Origin: Roseiarcus sp963749715
GTDB lineage: Bacteria; Pseudomonadota; Alphaproteobacteria; Rhizobiales; Beijerinckiaceae
Assembly (NCBI GenBank): GCA_963749715.1
Contig: CAVVNR010000007.1
Span: 47,204-111,203, forward strand
Length of the DNA: 64,000 nt
Reading direction: 5' to 3'
The position numbers were made by a program, and so were the translations under genes. Positions within the stretch are counted from its first letter, which is position 1. Each line of letters begins with the position of its first letter. Below the pieces are notes generated by a model, which saw only the letters and a program-made list of their open reading frames with translations, did not search any database and was not told the DNA's origin. This document shows, in pieces, positions 37,099-45,966 of the stretch.

Positions 37099-37557
37099 AT
37101 GACCCAGCCGTCGCGTTCGGCAACCGCGCCCCACAAATCCATTCAACGGGCCAAATACGTGACCTCCGTCTGCATGGGCGCCTTTGTTCTCGGCGCAGCC
37201 GGATTGCTGAAGGGGCGCCGGGCCGCGACGCACTGGGCCTATGGGGATCTGTTGCCTTTGGTTGGCGCCACGCACGAAAAAGCGCGGATGGTGCGCGACG
37301 GCAATCTGTTCACTGCGGGCGGCGTCACTTCTGGAATTGACTTCGGGTTCGGCATCGTTGCCGAACTCGCGGGACCTGAGGTCGCGCAGGCTCTTCAGCT
37401 GGGGCTTGAATACGACCCGGCGCCGCCATTCGATACCGGCCATCCAGACAAGGCCTCAGAGGCAGCCGTTGCGCTTATGCTTCGACGCAACGAGACCGCA
37501 CGCAAGGGGCTGCAGCAGCAACTCGAGAAGAGGAAGATTTTCGGCGTTAAGGCCTAG
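37099..37557 (+). pseudogene. 5'-truncated DJ-1/PfpI-family gene (isonitrile-hydratase-like)
   Basis: The C-terminal two thirds of a DJ-1/PfpI superfamily protein. It includes the nucleophile elbow VTSVCMGAFVLGAAGLL with Cys, RRAATHWAYGDLLP, and GVTSGIDFGFGIVAELAG, matching isonitrile hydratase-like proteins, which are normally about 225-235 residues. About 75-80 N-terminal residues, including the first Rossmann strand and the acidic residue, are missing, replaced by a short unrelated stretch. The truncation point is next to the promoter of the divergent TRAP operon, suggesting a recombination junction. Confidence 0.72.
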
Positions 37558-38958
37558 ACCTTCCGGTTCTTCGCGTCCCAGTTGCGCTCGAGGTTCGCGA
37601 TGAGCGCCGGGCTGAAGTGACAATAGGCCTGCTCGCGCGCGTAAACAGAGGCGTAGCGACGAAAGAGATCGAGCGATTCCTGGCCAACCCGGATGGCGCG
37701 ACGGTTGCCTATTGCGCTGACGGCCCCGGCGCTGGTCAGCCCCTCGACCACGCGATCGACCGCCGCGTCCATCCCGGCGGCGGGCGCGATCTCGTCGCAG
37801 ATCAGGCGTCCCTCCGGGCTGTCGCACTCGATTCTTCGCTCGTAGAGAATGGCCTGCCGCGCCATGCGATCGCCGACGAAGCGAGGCAACCGCAAATTCG
37901 AAAAGCCGGGAATGATTCCTTCCTTGCGGGCGGGCAAGGTGAGGAACGCGTCCGACGCCGCCAGAACATAGTCCATGCATAGAATCGCCTGGCAATGACC
38001 GCCGATGGCGAACGTGTCGACGGCGGCGATCCACAATTTTTCGACGCCACGGCCATTCACGTCGTCGGGCAGGCTGTCCGGCAGCAGCGACTCCGCGCAA
38101 GAGCTTATGCACGTAGCCGAGATCGCGGATCAGGAACCAGAGATAAGGGAATTTTGCCGAGGTAGAGGTGGGTGAGGTTTATCCCGGCGCCGAATATGCG
38201 CTTGCCCCGATATTTCTCGTTGTCGACTGAACCCCGCGGATGACGGCGATGTCGGTCGTCCGGTCGAGCGTCGCGACGTCGACGGCGAGCTCGGTCTCGC
38301 CCAGGGTGGTGTCGTCCTCGGCATTGAGGAAGCGCGGATTGATCGTGTCGAGATGGACCGCCTTCCCTCGCCTCGTGAGACGGGCGGCGCCGAGATCGAG
38401 CGAGCCGCGCGAAGCGAATTCGGCGGCCAGGGCCGCGCTCTCCGGCCGCGGCAGAAGCATCGCGTGACAAAGATGCTCGCCGCACCGCGGGTGCGAAAGC
38501 ACGTGCGCAAGGAAGAGGCCCTGGTCGATCTCGACGCCGTCCTTGTCGCGCTGGGGATGGGCGGCCTCGGCGTCGACCTCGGCTTTGGTCGGGACCAGTC
38601 CCGGAACCAGTTCCGCCGCGGCGTATGTGAGATCATCGAGCCGGCGGAAAATCGTGCGCCGCGAGGTCAGGCGCCCGTAGACCTCGTCGACGTGGGCGGC
38701 GAGAAAAGCCTCGCGCGAGGCGCGTGCGACTGAGATGAGCGCGTCCGCGGCCGCCTGCTCGGCTTCGTTACGCCGGGCCTTCCGCGGCAGCGCCCGAAGC
38801 AGCGCCGCCGACTGGCCCCAAAACGCGCCGAAGCGCCGCGCGTCGGACTCATAATCCCCCGATTTGGTCGGGAGGCCCTGCTTCCATTCCCGCGCCGCCA
38901 GCTCAGGCAGGCCCGCGGCCCGCATCGCCATCGAGGCCGACTTCGTCGCGGACGTCAC
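37554..38958 (-). pseudogene. dpgC: DpgC-like cofactor-free aryl-acetyl-CoA oxygenase, about three frameshifts
   Basis: Crotonase-superfamily protein of about 467 residues after repair, resembling DpgC, which uses O2 without metal or flavin to turn 3,5-dihydroxyphenylacetyl-CoA into the arylglyoxylate. The N-terminal helical domain, RFLNAEDDTTLGETELAVD, the frame-shifted RIFGAGINLTHLYLG, then AVDTFAIGG and EGIIPGFSNLRL are all DpgC-type landmarks. Breaks are at about 38231 (one G lost from a G run), 38146 (extra T) and 38085 (extra base); with these fixed the length is a multiple of three. The start overlaps the ligase stop (ATGA). No nonsense mutation is present, so an intact gene is possible. 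Confidence 0.75.
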
Positions 38959-40268
38959 GTCTTGGCCCTTTTGTCGATGACGCGCTTCGCCTTGCCCGCC
39001 GAGCGCTCGATCTCCGCCGGCGCGAGCACAGTCACATGCGCGTTGACGCCCACGCTCGATTTGATCGCGTGCGCGAGCTCGCTCGCCCCGTGAGCGCGCG
39101 CCCGCTCAAGGTCGGACGACGATCGCGCCTCGACCCGAACCTCGAGCTGGTCGAGCCGGCCCTCGCGGCTCAGGACGATCTGATAGTGGCCGGAAAGCTC
39201 GGGAACGCCCAGCAGAAGCTCTTCGATCTGGGTGGGGAACACGTTAACGCCGCGCACGATCATCATGTCGTCCGACCGGCCCGATATTTTCTCGATTCGC
39301 CGCAGCGAGCGCGCCGTGCCGGGCAGCAGCCGGGTGAGATCCCCCGTGCGGTAGCGGATGACCGGCATCGCCTCCTTGGTCAGCGAGGTCAACACCAGCT
39401 CGCCGAACTCGCCGTCGGGCTTTACCGCGCCAGTCGTCGGATCGACGATCTCGGGATAGAAGTGATCCTCCCAGATGTGCAGGCCGTCCTTCGTCTCCAC
39501 GCATTCGCCGGCGACGCCAGGACCGACCACCTCGGAGAGGCCATAGCTGTCGAGGGCGTCGATGTCGAAAGCCTGCTCGAGCTCGTCGCGCATCGCATTG
39601 GTCCACGGCTCCGCGCCGAACGAGCCAAGCTTCAACGACGAGCGGCGGGGGTCGAGCCCCCGGGCGCGGAACTCGTCGACCAGGCACAATGCGTAGGACG
39701 GGGTCGCCATCAGGATGTCAGGCTGGAAATCCGAGATCAGTTGGACCTGCCTTTCCGTCATGCCGCCGGAGATCGGGACGACGGCGCAGCCCAGCCGCTC
39801 GGCGCCATAGTGATAGCCCAGGCCGCCGGTGAAGAGACCGTAGCCGTAGGCGACATGCGCCATCATGCCTGGGCGCCCGCCGGCGGCGCGAATCGTCCGC
39901 GCCATCACGCTGCTCCACATATCGAGATCATTGCGGGTATAAGCGACCACGGTGGGCTTCCCGGTCGTGCCGGACGAAGCGTGAACGCGCGCAAGCTCGC
40001 TTTTCGGCACGGCCAAAAGACCGAACGGGTAGTTGATCCTGAGGTCCGCTTTGGCAGTGAAGGGGAAGCGGGCGAGATCCGCGAGGCCGCAGAAATCGGC
40101 GGGATGAAGCCCCGCGCCATCGAACTTGGCCTGGATCGCCGGGACGTTGTCGTAAGTGCGGCGCAGCGTCGCCGCCAGCCGCCGCGTCTGCAGCGCCGCG
40201 ATCTCGTCGCGCGAGGCCATCTCGATCGGATCGAGGAGGCTCTTCGCAGGCGCTTCGCCCAGCCTCAT
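38955..40268 (-). CDS. paaK: phenylacetate-CoA ligase-like AMP-forming enzyme
   Basis: A 437-residue adenylate-forming ligase, the length of PaaK. The phosphate loop SSGTTGKPTVVAYT, the YGLSEVVGPGVAGEC block and RYRTGDLTRLLPG are intact, and the C-terminal domain has GRSDDMMIVRGVNVFPTQIEE. It should activate a phenylacetate-type acid with ATP and CoA. It is the first gene of a two-gene unit with the DpgC-like oxygenase, overlapping by four bases. Without other paa genes near, the substrate may be a hydroxylated phenylacetate; that is inference from context. Confidence 0.9.
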   Translation of the reverse strand: MRLGEAPAKSLLDPIEMASRDEIAALQTRRLAATLRRTYDNVPAIQAKFDGAGLHPADFCGLADLARFPFTAKADLRINYPFGLLAVPKSELARVHASSGTTGKPTVVAYTRNDLDMWSSVMARTIRAAGGRPGMMAHVAYGYGLFTGGLGYHYGAERLGCAVVPISGGMTERQVQLISDFQPDILMATPSYALCLVDEFRARGLDPRRSSLKLGSFGAEPWTNAMRDELEQAFDIDALDSYGLSEVVGPGVAGECVETKDGLHIWEDHFYPEIVDPTTGAVKPDGEFGELVLTSLTKEAMPVIRYRTGDLTRLLPGTARSLRRIEKISGRSDDMMIVRGVNVFPTQIEELLLGVPELSGHYQIVLSREGRLDQLEVRVEARSSSDLERARAHGASELAHAIKSSVGVNAHVTVLAPAEIERSAGKAKRVIDKRAKT

Positions 40269-40402
40269 GAGGCGGGCTCGATGTCCCCGGGCGCGCGAGA
40301 CGCCGTCGATCCGGGCATTCGTCCTCCCTGGCGCAGGCGGAATTCGATGTGTTCTCCGCTTATCTCACAGGCGCGCGCGCCTGCCGTCAAGCGCACCGCC
40401 GG

Positions 40403-42469
40403 TCACCGACCGACGTCGCTGTCCTCGGCCGCCTTGATGTATCGCTCGGCGTCCTCGTCGAGAAGCAGGCGACGGCGCTCGAGATCATGCGCGGTCGCGC
40501 TGACCTCGCGAATGTAAGACGCGTGGTCGGGATAGCGCTCCTCGAGCGACAGCCGCGGGTCGCGGGACGCCGTTCGCTCCGCTTTCGTGCGCGCGAAGGA
40601 AATGACCATCCCGCTCGCGTCGCAACCTTCGTCCGGCGGGTTCCTGCGCAAGTTCCATCCGGTGTAGGTCGCGACCGGCGCCGCGATGTCCGGCAACCGG
40701 ACGCCGGCGAGATCGTTGCCGTCGGCGTCCGTTTTTGGCACAAGCGCGGGATAGGGCGAGCCCAGGCGACGGGGCGGCAGAACCGTCAACATGCCCTCGC
40801 TCGCCTGCGGTCCGAAGTCCATGAGGTCGCCCTGATGCATTCGGCCGGTGTATCGCACTCCGGGAATTGTCGGAAATCCGACCTCCCGCTGAGCCGGGCC
40901 GACCAGCGTCCCGTCGCCGACGCGCGGGACCACGCTTTGCGGAGGTTCGACGCCCTTCGCCGCCCAACCGTCCAGCGCCATCAGCAACGCCCGCATGGCT
41001 GGATTTCCGACCAGCGGGTTGCGCGACTCCGCGCAGATGCCGAGTTCCGAGACCGGAACCCCGTCTCCGTGCGGCCGGCCCGCGATGAGATAGATGCGGA
41101 CATCCTTCGCGTCCGGCAGATCGCGGCCCTCGGTGTCGACATGCGCAAGCGCGCCATCCTTCGCCCAATATTCGTTGTCGGAATCCGCCTCGATGATCTT
41201 CGGGCAGGTGTCGCTCGCGCCGCAGCGGCGCATAAGCCCATCGGTCCTGCCGGTGACGGAATTGGTCGTCGTCTGATACGCGAACGGGAATTGAAATTCG
41301 GGATACCAACGGGCGATATGCTGGCGATGGGTGCGGAACGGCTGGGCGAAGCGATAGTTGAGAAACAGGCCGCTCGCGCCGCCGACCCAATTCAAGACGC
41401 CGTCGACCGCCTTGCGCGGCGCCCGCCGTCCGCTTTCGTCCCGCGGCGCGTCGGCGTCCTCGTTGAACCCGAGAGCGACAAAGTCGCGCATGAAACGGCA
41501 GGGCTGCGACACGCAGGTCGTGTAGAGCTGCGTGAGAGCGCCTGCGAGGGGATTTGGATGTCCCGCATCGTCGGCGCCCGCGTAGCGGAGGAACGTGGCG
41601 AGGTCGCGCGTAGCCGCGAAGCCGAGTCCGGCGACCTTCGGGTTCTTGGCTGGATAGACCAGTTCGTAAAGCGTGCCCTGTTTGAACTTCGTCCCCTCCG
41701 GCAGGAGGCTGATCGTCGTACCGGCGGGGTCGTATCGCCATTGGTCGGCGGGGACGGGAATTGGCTCGTCGTCGACCCGGGCCCGGAAGGTGAGGACCGC
41801 TTTGCTGGTGTCTAGGTTCGCGGCCGGATAGGTCAGACGCTCAACCGCCGTGCGGTCGTCGTCGACGACGAACTCCTCGAGGCTCGGCCCGACGATGGCG
41901 GAGCCATCCGGATTGCGTGCGATTGGCGCGTCGAGCAGGAAGGGTCCGCCGCCGACGTCCGCTCGCGTCCCCGAGACAGCGTCCCAGGCGCCCCAGGCGA
42001 GCGTATAGCCCTGCCGCATCATGAAGCCGTTTCCGGCGTCCGCCGCGGTCGACGGATCGTTGCTGTTCCTCGCCGCGTCGTTGAGCAGGCCGAACGAGAG
42101 AATATTTCCCCGGTTGTTGATCTCAAACAGCAGGCGATGATTTCCCCTCGCTGCGTCGACCGGGCGGATGATGAGAAAGTTGCCGGAATACTCGACCAGG
42201 CCGCGCGCATTTCGCGGCGCAAGCCTGATATCGGCGATCACGCCGTTGAGCGGATCGCCGGGATCGATCTCGCCAAAAAAACGCCCCTTGAGCTTTTCGT
42301 ATCGGCCAGCGGCGCCGAACGAGGCTCCCTCGAACGTGGGAGACGACACGATTGCAACCTCGAAGCGCGTGATGCGCGCTTCTGCGGGCGCGGCGCCGGC
42401 CAAAACCGCGAGGCCGAACATGAGCGCGGCCCGCCTCCCACCGTCCCGCTGCATCCCGACTCCGGTCAT
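40403..42469 (-). CDS. large exported alpha/beta-hydrolase-domain protein
   Basis: A 688-residue exported protein of the alpha/beta hydrolase_10-like family of unknown substrate. A signal peptide ends at AEARITRFEV (cleavage after about residue 31). It starts at ATG 42469 with GGAGGG upstream. Segments recognised are SGNFLIIRPVDAARGNHRLLFEINNRG and FLRYAGADDAGHPNPL; Cys residues in pairs (CVSQPCRF; CGASDTCPK) suggest disulfides. Found near aromatic or polyhydroxy-acid catabolic genes in other bacteria, but its reaction is not known to me. The next gene is another exported hydrolase on the same strand. Confidence 0.72.
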   Translation of the reverse strand: MTGVGMQRDGGRRAALMFGLAVLAGAAPAEARITRFEVAIVSSPTFEGASFGAAGRYEKLKGRFFGEIDPGDPLNGVIADIRLAPRNARGLVEYSGNFLIIRPVDAARGNHRLLFEINNRGNILSFGLLNDAARNSNDPSTAADAGNGFMMRQGYTLAWGAWDAVSGTRADVGGGPFLLDAPIARNPDGSAIVGPSLEEFVVDDDRTAVERLTYPAANLDTSKAVLTFRARVDDEPIPVPADQWRYDPAGTTISLLPEGTKFKQGTLYELVYPAKNPKVAGLGFAATRDLATFLRYAGADDAGHPNPLAGALTQLYTTCVSQPCRFMRDFVALGFNEDADAPRDESGRRAPRKAVDGVLNWVGGASGLFLNYRFAQPFRTHRQHIARWYPEFQFPFAYQTTTNSVTGRTDGLMRRCGASDTCPKIIEADSDNEYWAKDGALAHVDTEGRDLPDAKDVRIYLIAGRPHGDGVPVSELGICAESRNPLVGNPAMRALLMALDGWAAKGVEPPQSVVPRVGDGTLVGPAQREVGFPTIPGVRYTGRMHQGDLMDFGPQASEGMLTVLPPRRLGSPYPALVPKTDADGNDLAGVRLPDIAAPVATYTGWNLRRNPPDEGCDASGMVISFARTKAERTASRDPRLSLEERYPDHASYIREVSATAHDLERRRLLLDEDAERYIKAAEDSDVGR

Positions 42470-42527
42470 CGGCCCTCCCCTCTCTCGCGCGGCCGCCGCG
42501 TGCCGCAAGGCCTGTCGGCGAATGGCG

Positions 42528-43541
42528 CTATTGTCTGAGAAAATTCAGAAGCGTCTCATTGAAACGTTCCGTCGCTTCGAGATGTCCCAGATGGCCGACA
42601 CCCTCGAACACCACGACCCTCGCATTGGACATGCGCGCCGCCAGCGATTGCGCCAGCGCGGCGTTCTGCCCCATCTTGTCTCGCAGTTCCGGCGGCGCAT
42701 AGGGGCGTCCCGGCGCATTGTGGTCATTGGCCCCCATGATGAACAGAGTCGGCCGATCGAGGAGCGGGATCTCGTGCACGACCGGCTGGCTGTAGATCAT
42801 CTGGTAGGACGCCACGAACGACTTCAGCCAGCGCGGATATTCGCCGCTTTCCCTGATCTCATCGCGCAGCCGGACGAACGGCTCGATCGAGGTCGCCGGC
42901 AGACTGATGGAATAGTTGGTCATGAGCTGCCGGCGATAGGCGTCCGCGGTCAGCGCGCGTTCGCGCTCGGCGAGCTCCTCGTCCGTCACCGGCGGAACGG
43001 CGAACCGATAATCCTCGAGGCCGATCGGCGAATAGAGAACGAGATGGTCGATGCGCGGGCCATAGGCCCGGGCGATACGGACCGCGAGCATTCCGCCCAT
43101 CGAGTGACCAACCAGATCGAAGCGATCGGCATGAAGGCTGTCGAGCAGGGCTATCGTGGCGCGGGCCATCGCGTCGAAACTATAGGCGAAACCGGGCTTG
43201 GACGACTTGCCGAAGCCGATTTGATCCGGGGCCACGACGCGATAGCCGGCCGCGGCCAGCGCCTCGATGGTCGGCTCCCAATAGCTCGACGGGAAATTTC
43301 GCCCATGCAGGAGCACAACCGTCCGCCCGGTCGGCGCGCCGGCAGGAGCCACGTCCATGTAAGCGAGGCGCAAGTCTTCGCGCTCGAGGGTAAGCGGCAG
43401 GAAATGCACCGGATAAGGATAGGGGAATCCCTCGAGCGCGATCCCGATCGCCTCAGCGCGGGCGGCAGGCGTCATGAGAGCGGCCAACCACAGCGCCGCC
43501 GCGACCGCAAAACGGAAGACAAAAGCGGGGCGGAGCCTCAT
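42528..43541 (-). CDS. exported alpha/beta hydrolase
   Basis: A 337-residue hydrolase with a signal peptide (ending ARAEAIG, about residue 30). The catalytic triad is visible: nucleophile GHSMGG at about 147, Asp in IMGANDHNAP and His in VGHLGHLE near the C-terminus. The oxyanion region LLHGRNFPSSYWEP is typical of esterases and peptidase-like lactonases. It lies 58 bases upstream of the large hydrolase, on the same strand, so they may be co-transcribed. Confidence 0.85.
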   Translation of the reverse strand: MRLRPAFVFRFAVAAALWLAALMTPAARAEAIGIALEGFPYPYPVHFLPLTLEREDLRLAYMDVAPAGAPTGRTVVLLHGRNFPSSYWEPTIEALAAAGYRVVAPDQIGFGKSSKPGFAYSFDAMARATIALLDSLHADRFDLVGHSMGGMLAVRIARAYGPRIDHLVLYSPIGLEDYRFAVPPVTDEELAERERALTADAYRRQLMTNYSISLPATSIEPFVRLRDEIRESGEYPRWLKSFVASYQMIYSQPVVHEIPLLDRPTLFIMGANDHNAPGRPYAPPELRDKMGQNAALAQSLAARMSNARVVVFEGVGHLGHLEATERFNETLLNFLRQ

Positions 43542-43757
43542 TGGCGATCATCCTCGTAGGGTAGCGCCGCTCCGCCATCGCAGGGACGGAGCCTGAGGCC
43601 GGCGCCCCGTTTCATAGAATCGTTGACCAGCCACGCCAAGAGCCGCCCGCGCGGGGGCGGCGATGGGAAGATGAAGGATACGCCGGCGGTCTTCCGGCTC
43701 CGCTGGTCAAGTTCGCCAAACCCCGCTACGACTGCGGCTTGAGATGAAGGATTCCCC

Positions 43758-44399
43758 ATGAAACAACTTGCATTCGCCGCGGTCGCTGCGCTGGCGCTGG
43801 TTGGGCAGCCGGCGCGGGCCGATGAGGCCGCTACAAATTTTGTGAAGCTGTTCAGCGATGTCTGCGTGGCGAAGTTCGGCCATCTCACGACGGTCTGGGA
43901 CTGGGCGGATGAACAGAATTTGCCGCCGATCACCAACCCCCAAGCGCTCGCGGTGTTTGCAGGCAGGCCGAACCGAGACGGCAAGATGATCTCAGTCGCC
44001 GGCGGCGGGGTGCCGGGTTCTGGCAAGGCTTGGGCGGTGCACGATCCGGCGGGGCGGTTCGTGCTGGCGACGCGGCTCGATCCGGAATCCTGCGTCGTGT
44101 GGGCGCAGCAGGCGGACCCGGGCGAGGTCGATGCAGCTTATGCAAAGATGGTGGCGCAGGCGGTCGCGCCCGGCGTCGAAGTGAAAGTCGCCGACGACAG
44201 GACCGTCGATATCCCAGGTGGCGCCGTGCATATCCGCGTCTACCGCGTGTGGTCGGGGTCGGCGCTTAACAGTTATGCGCTGGCGGTGGCGACGGTCAGC
44301 CGGGCGGGCGGCCCGTTCCAGGCAATGCTGGAGACGCAGCGGCTTGTCGAGCCCGACGACGCGATCAATCCGATGGTGCCGTTGGAGCCGCCGGGCTAG
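43758..44399 (+). CDS. exported protein of unknown function
   Basis: A 213-residue protein with a clean signal peptide (MKQLAFAAVAALALVGQPARA). The mature part has two Cys (SDVCVAKFGHL; DPESCVVWAQ) that may form one disulfide. Similar secreted proteins of about 200 residues occur in Rhizobiales; I know of no function. Monocistronic: it is divergent from the hydrolases and followed by a terminator-like hairpin. Confidence 0.7.
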   Translation: MKQLAFAAVAALALVGQPARADEAATNFVKLFSDVCVAKFGHLTTVWDWADEQNLPPITNPQALAVFAGRPNRDGKMISVAGGGVPGSGKAWAVHDPAGRFVLATRLDPESCVVWAQQADPGEVDAAYAKMVAQAVAPGVEVKVADDRTVDIPGGAVHIRVYRVWSGSALNSYALAVATVSRAGGPFQAMLETQRLVEPDDAINPMVPLEPPG

Positions 44400-44414
44400 G
44401 ACGGCGCTTTTTTT
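44376..44414 (+). terminator. probable rho-independent terminator, partly within the 3' end of the gene
   Basis: GTGCCGT at 44376-44382 pairs (one G-T pair) with ACGGCGC at 44401-44407 and is followed at once by seven T residues. The left arm lies inside the last codons of the unknown exported protein gene. Confidence 0.5.
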
Positions 44415-44576
44415 GCGCTTGGGGCCGATAATCGGGTTGTCAGACAAGTTGGGCCGGCGTAACGTTGCATTGATCCGCCACGGCCCTGGCGCTCCTTGCC
44501 AATGCGCGAGGTTGAAGTAGGGTGCGGCGGTGTTGCGTAAGTGTCACCGCAAAAACGAATGTCTAGGGAGGAGAAT

Positions 44577-45875
44577 ATGCGACTCGCAAGGCTGAGATCT
44601 GGATTGATGCGGCCGCTGGTGGGCGCCGTCTGCGTGACGGGGCTCGCGCTCTGGGGAATGGCGCCGACCGTCGCGGCGGCCGCCGACGATACGCTGATCA
44701 AGTACAACGGCAACACGCGCGATTACTGGGAACACCCGCCCGCCGACTGGTTCATGGGCGACGAGACGGCGCAACAGCATGGCACGCATCCCTATCCGGG
44801 CCAGCCGCTGCCGACCCCGCATGACGAGCTGGTGAAGCTCGTCAAAGAGAACATCAAGCTGCAGCCGGGCTTCCATATCGAGGTCCTGGCCGATCAGCTC
44901 GACTGCGCTCGCCAGATGGTGTTCGGCAGCGACAACACACTCTATGTCGGCTGCTGGACCGACCACGTTTTCGCGCTAAAGAAGCAGGGCGACCAGTGGG
45001 CAGCGAAGACCATCATCAAGGGGCTGCGTCAACCGACCGGCATCGGCTACTACAACGGCAACCTCTACGTTACCGACATTGACAAGATCTATCGCTACAA
45101 GGATATCGCCAACAATCTCGACAATCCCAAGGGCGAGGTCGTCTATAGCGACTTCCCGCCGTACACCTCGCACGGCTGGAAATACATGGTCGCAGATTCG
45201 TCGGCGCCGGGTTGGTTCTACATTCCGGTTGGCCCACCCTGCAACGTCTGCATGATCCCGTCTGGCACGGCGCAGTATCGCCATGTCAACCCGGACGAGG
45301 GTCTGTCGGAAGTGGCCGCGCTCGGCCAGCGCAACAGCGTCGGCGGCGACGTCGACCCGCGCTCCGGCCAGCTCTGGTTCTCTGAGAACGCGCGCGACTG
45401 GATGGGCGACAACATCCCGTCCGACAAGCTCAACCACCTGGTCAAATATGGTACGCACTTCGGCTACCCGTACTGCCACCAGGGTGACATTCCGGACCCG
45501 AAATACGCCATGGGCCACAAGTGCGACGAGTTCACCCCGCCGGCGCTGAACGTCGGGCCGCACATGGCGCCGCTTGGGATGAAGTTCTACACCGGGAACA
45601 ACTTCCCGGCTGAGTTCAAGAACAACATCTTCCTCGCCGAGCATGGCGGCTGGAACCAGTTCTCGCACACCGGCGCCAGGATCATGCGTATCCAGACCGA
45701 CCCCGATGGCAAGAACATCTCGCAGGAGCCGTTAGCCTGGGGTTGGATCAAGGACAACAAGTACTGGGGCCGCCCGGCCGATGTGGTGGTCAACCCGATG
45801 GATGGCTCGCTCCTGGTCTCGGATGATCAGGCCGGCGCGATCTATCGGATCTGGTACGACGCAAGCAGCAAGTAA
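44577..45875 (+). CDS. glucose/sorbosone-dehydrogenase-type PQQ enzyme
   Basis: A 432-residue exported six-bladed beta-propeller protein like soluble PQQ-dependent aldose/sorbosone dehydrogenases. The signal peptide runs to about residue 45 (ending VAAAADDTLI). Family segments are RQPTGIGYYNGNLYVTDID, SENARDWMGDNIPSDKLN, HFGYPYCHQGD and AEHGGWNQ. AGGGAGGAGAAT precedes the ATG at 44577. A dihaem cytochrome c gene follows 90 bases on, after a terminator; that cytochrome could accept its electrons. An orphan pqqA is 9 kb to the right. The exact substrate is unknown. Confidence 0.88.
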   Translation: MRLARLRSGLMRPLVGAVCVTGLALWGMAPTVAAAADDTLIKYNGNTRDYWEHPPADWFMGDETAQQHGTHPYPGQPLPTPHDELVKLVKENIKLQPGFHIEVLADQLDCARQMVFGSDNTLYVGCWTDHVFALKKQGDQWAAKTIIKGLRQPTGIGYYNGNLYVTDIDKIYRYKDIANNLDNPKGEVVYSDFPPYTSHGWKYMVADSSAPGWFYIPVGPPCNVCMIPSGTAQYRHVNPDEGLSEVAALGQRNSVGGDVDPRSGQLWFSENARDWMGDNIPSDKLNHLVKYGTHFGYPYCHQGDIPDPKYAMGHKCDEFTPPALNVGPHMAPLGMKFYTGNNFPAEFKNNIFLAEHGGWNQFSHTGARIMRIQTDPDGKNISQEPLAWGWIKDNKYWGRPADVVVNPMDGSLLVSDDQAGAIYRIWYDASSK

Positions 45876-45893
45876 TCTGCCGGTCGGAACAAT

Positions 45894-45935
45894 CCTCGCC
45901 CTGGCGACTTCAAACGCCAGGGCGAGGCGTTTTTT
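45894..45935 (+). terminator. strong rho-independent terminator
   Basis: CCTCGCCCTGGCG (45894-45906) and CGCCAGGGCGAGG (45915-45927) form a perfect 13-bp stem with an eight-base loop, followed by CG and TTTTTT. It lies 19 bases after the stop of the sorbosone-type dehydrogenase gene and ahead of the cytochrome gene, so it would reduce or separate their expression. Confidence 0.92.
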
Positions 45936-45966
45936 CTCTCGCCTAAGTCCGAGAACCATAACGACG

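Noticed and set aside
40349..41815. Plus-strand frame of about 490 codons opposite the exported hydrolase
   Set aside because: Antisense shadow; the minus-strand gene has signal peptide, ribosome site and family motifs.
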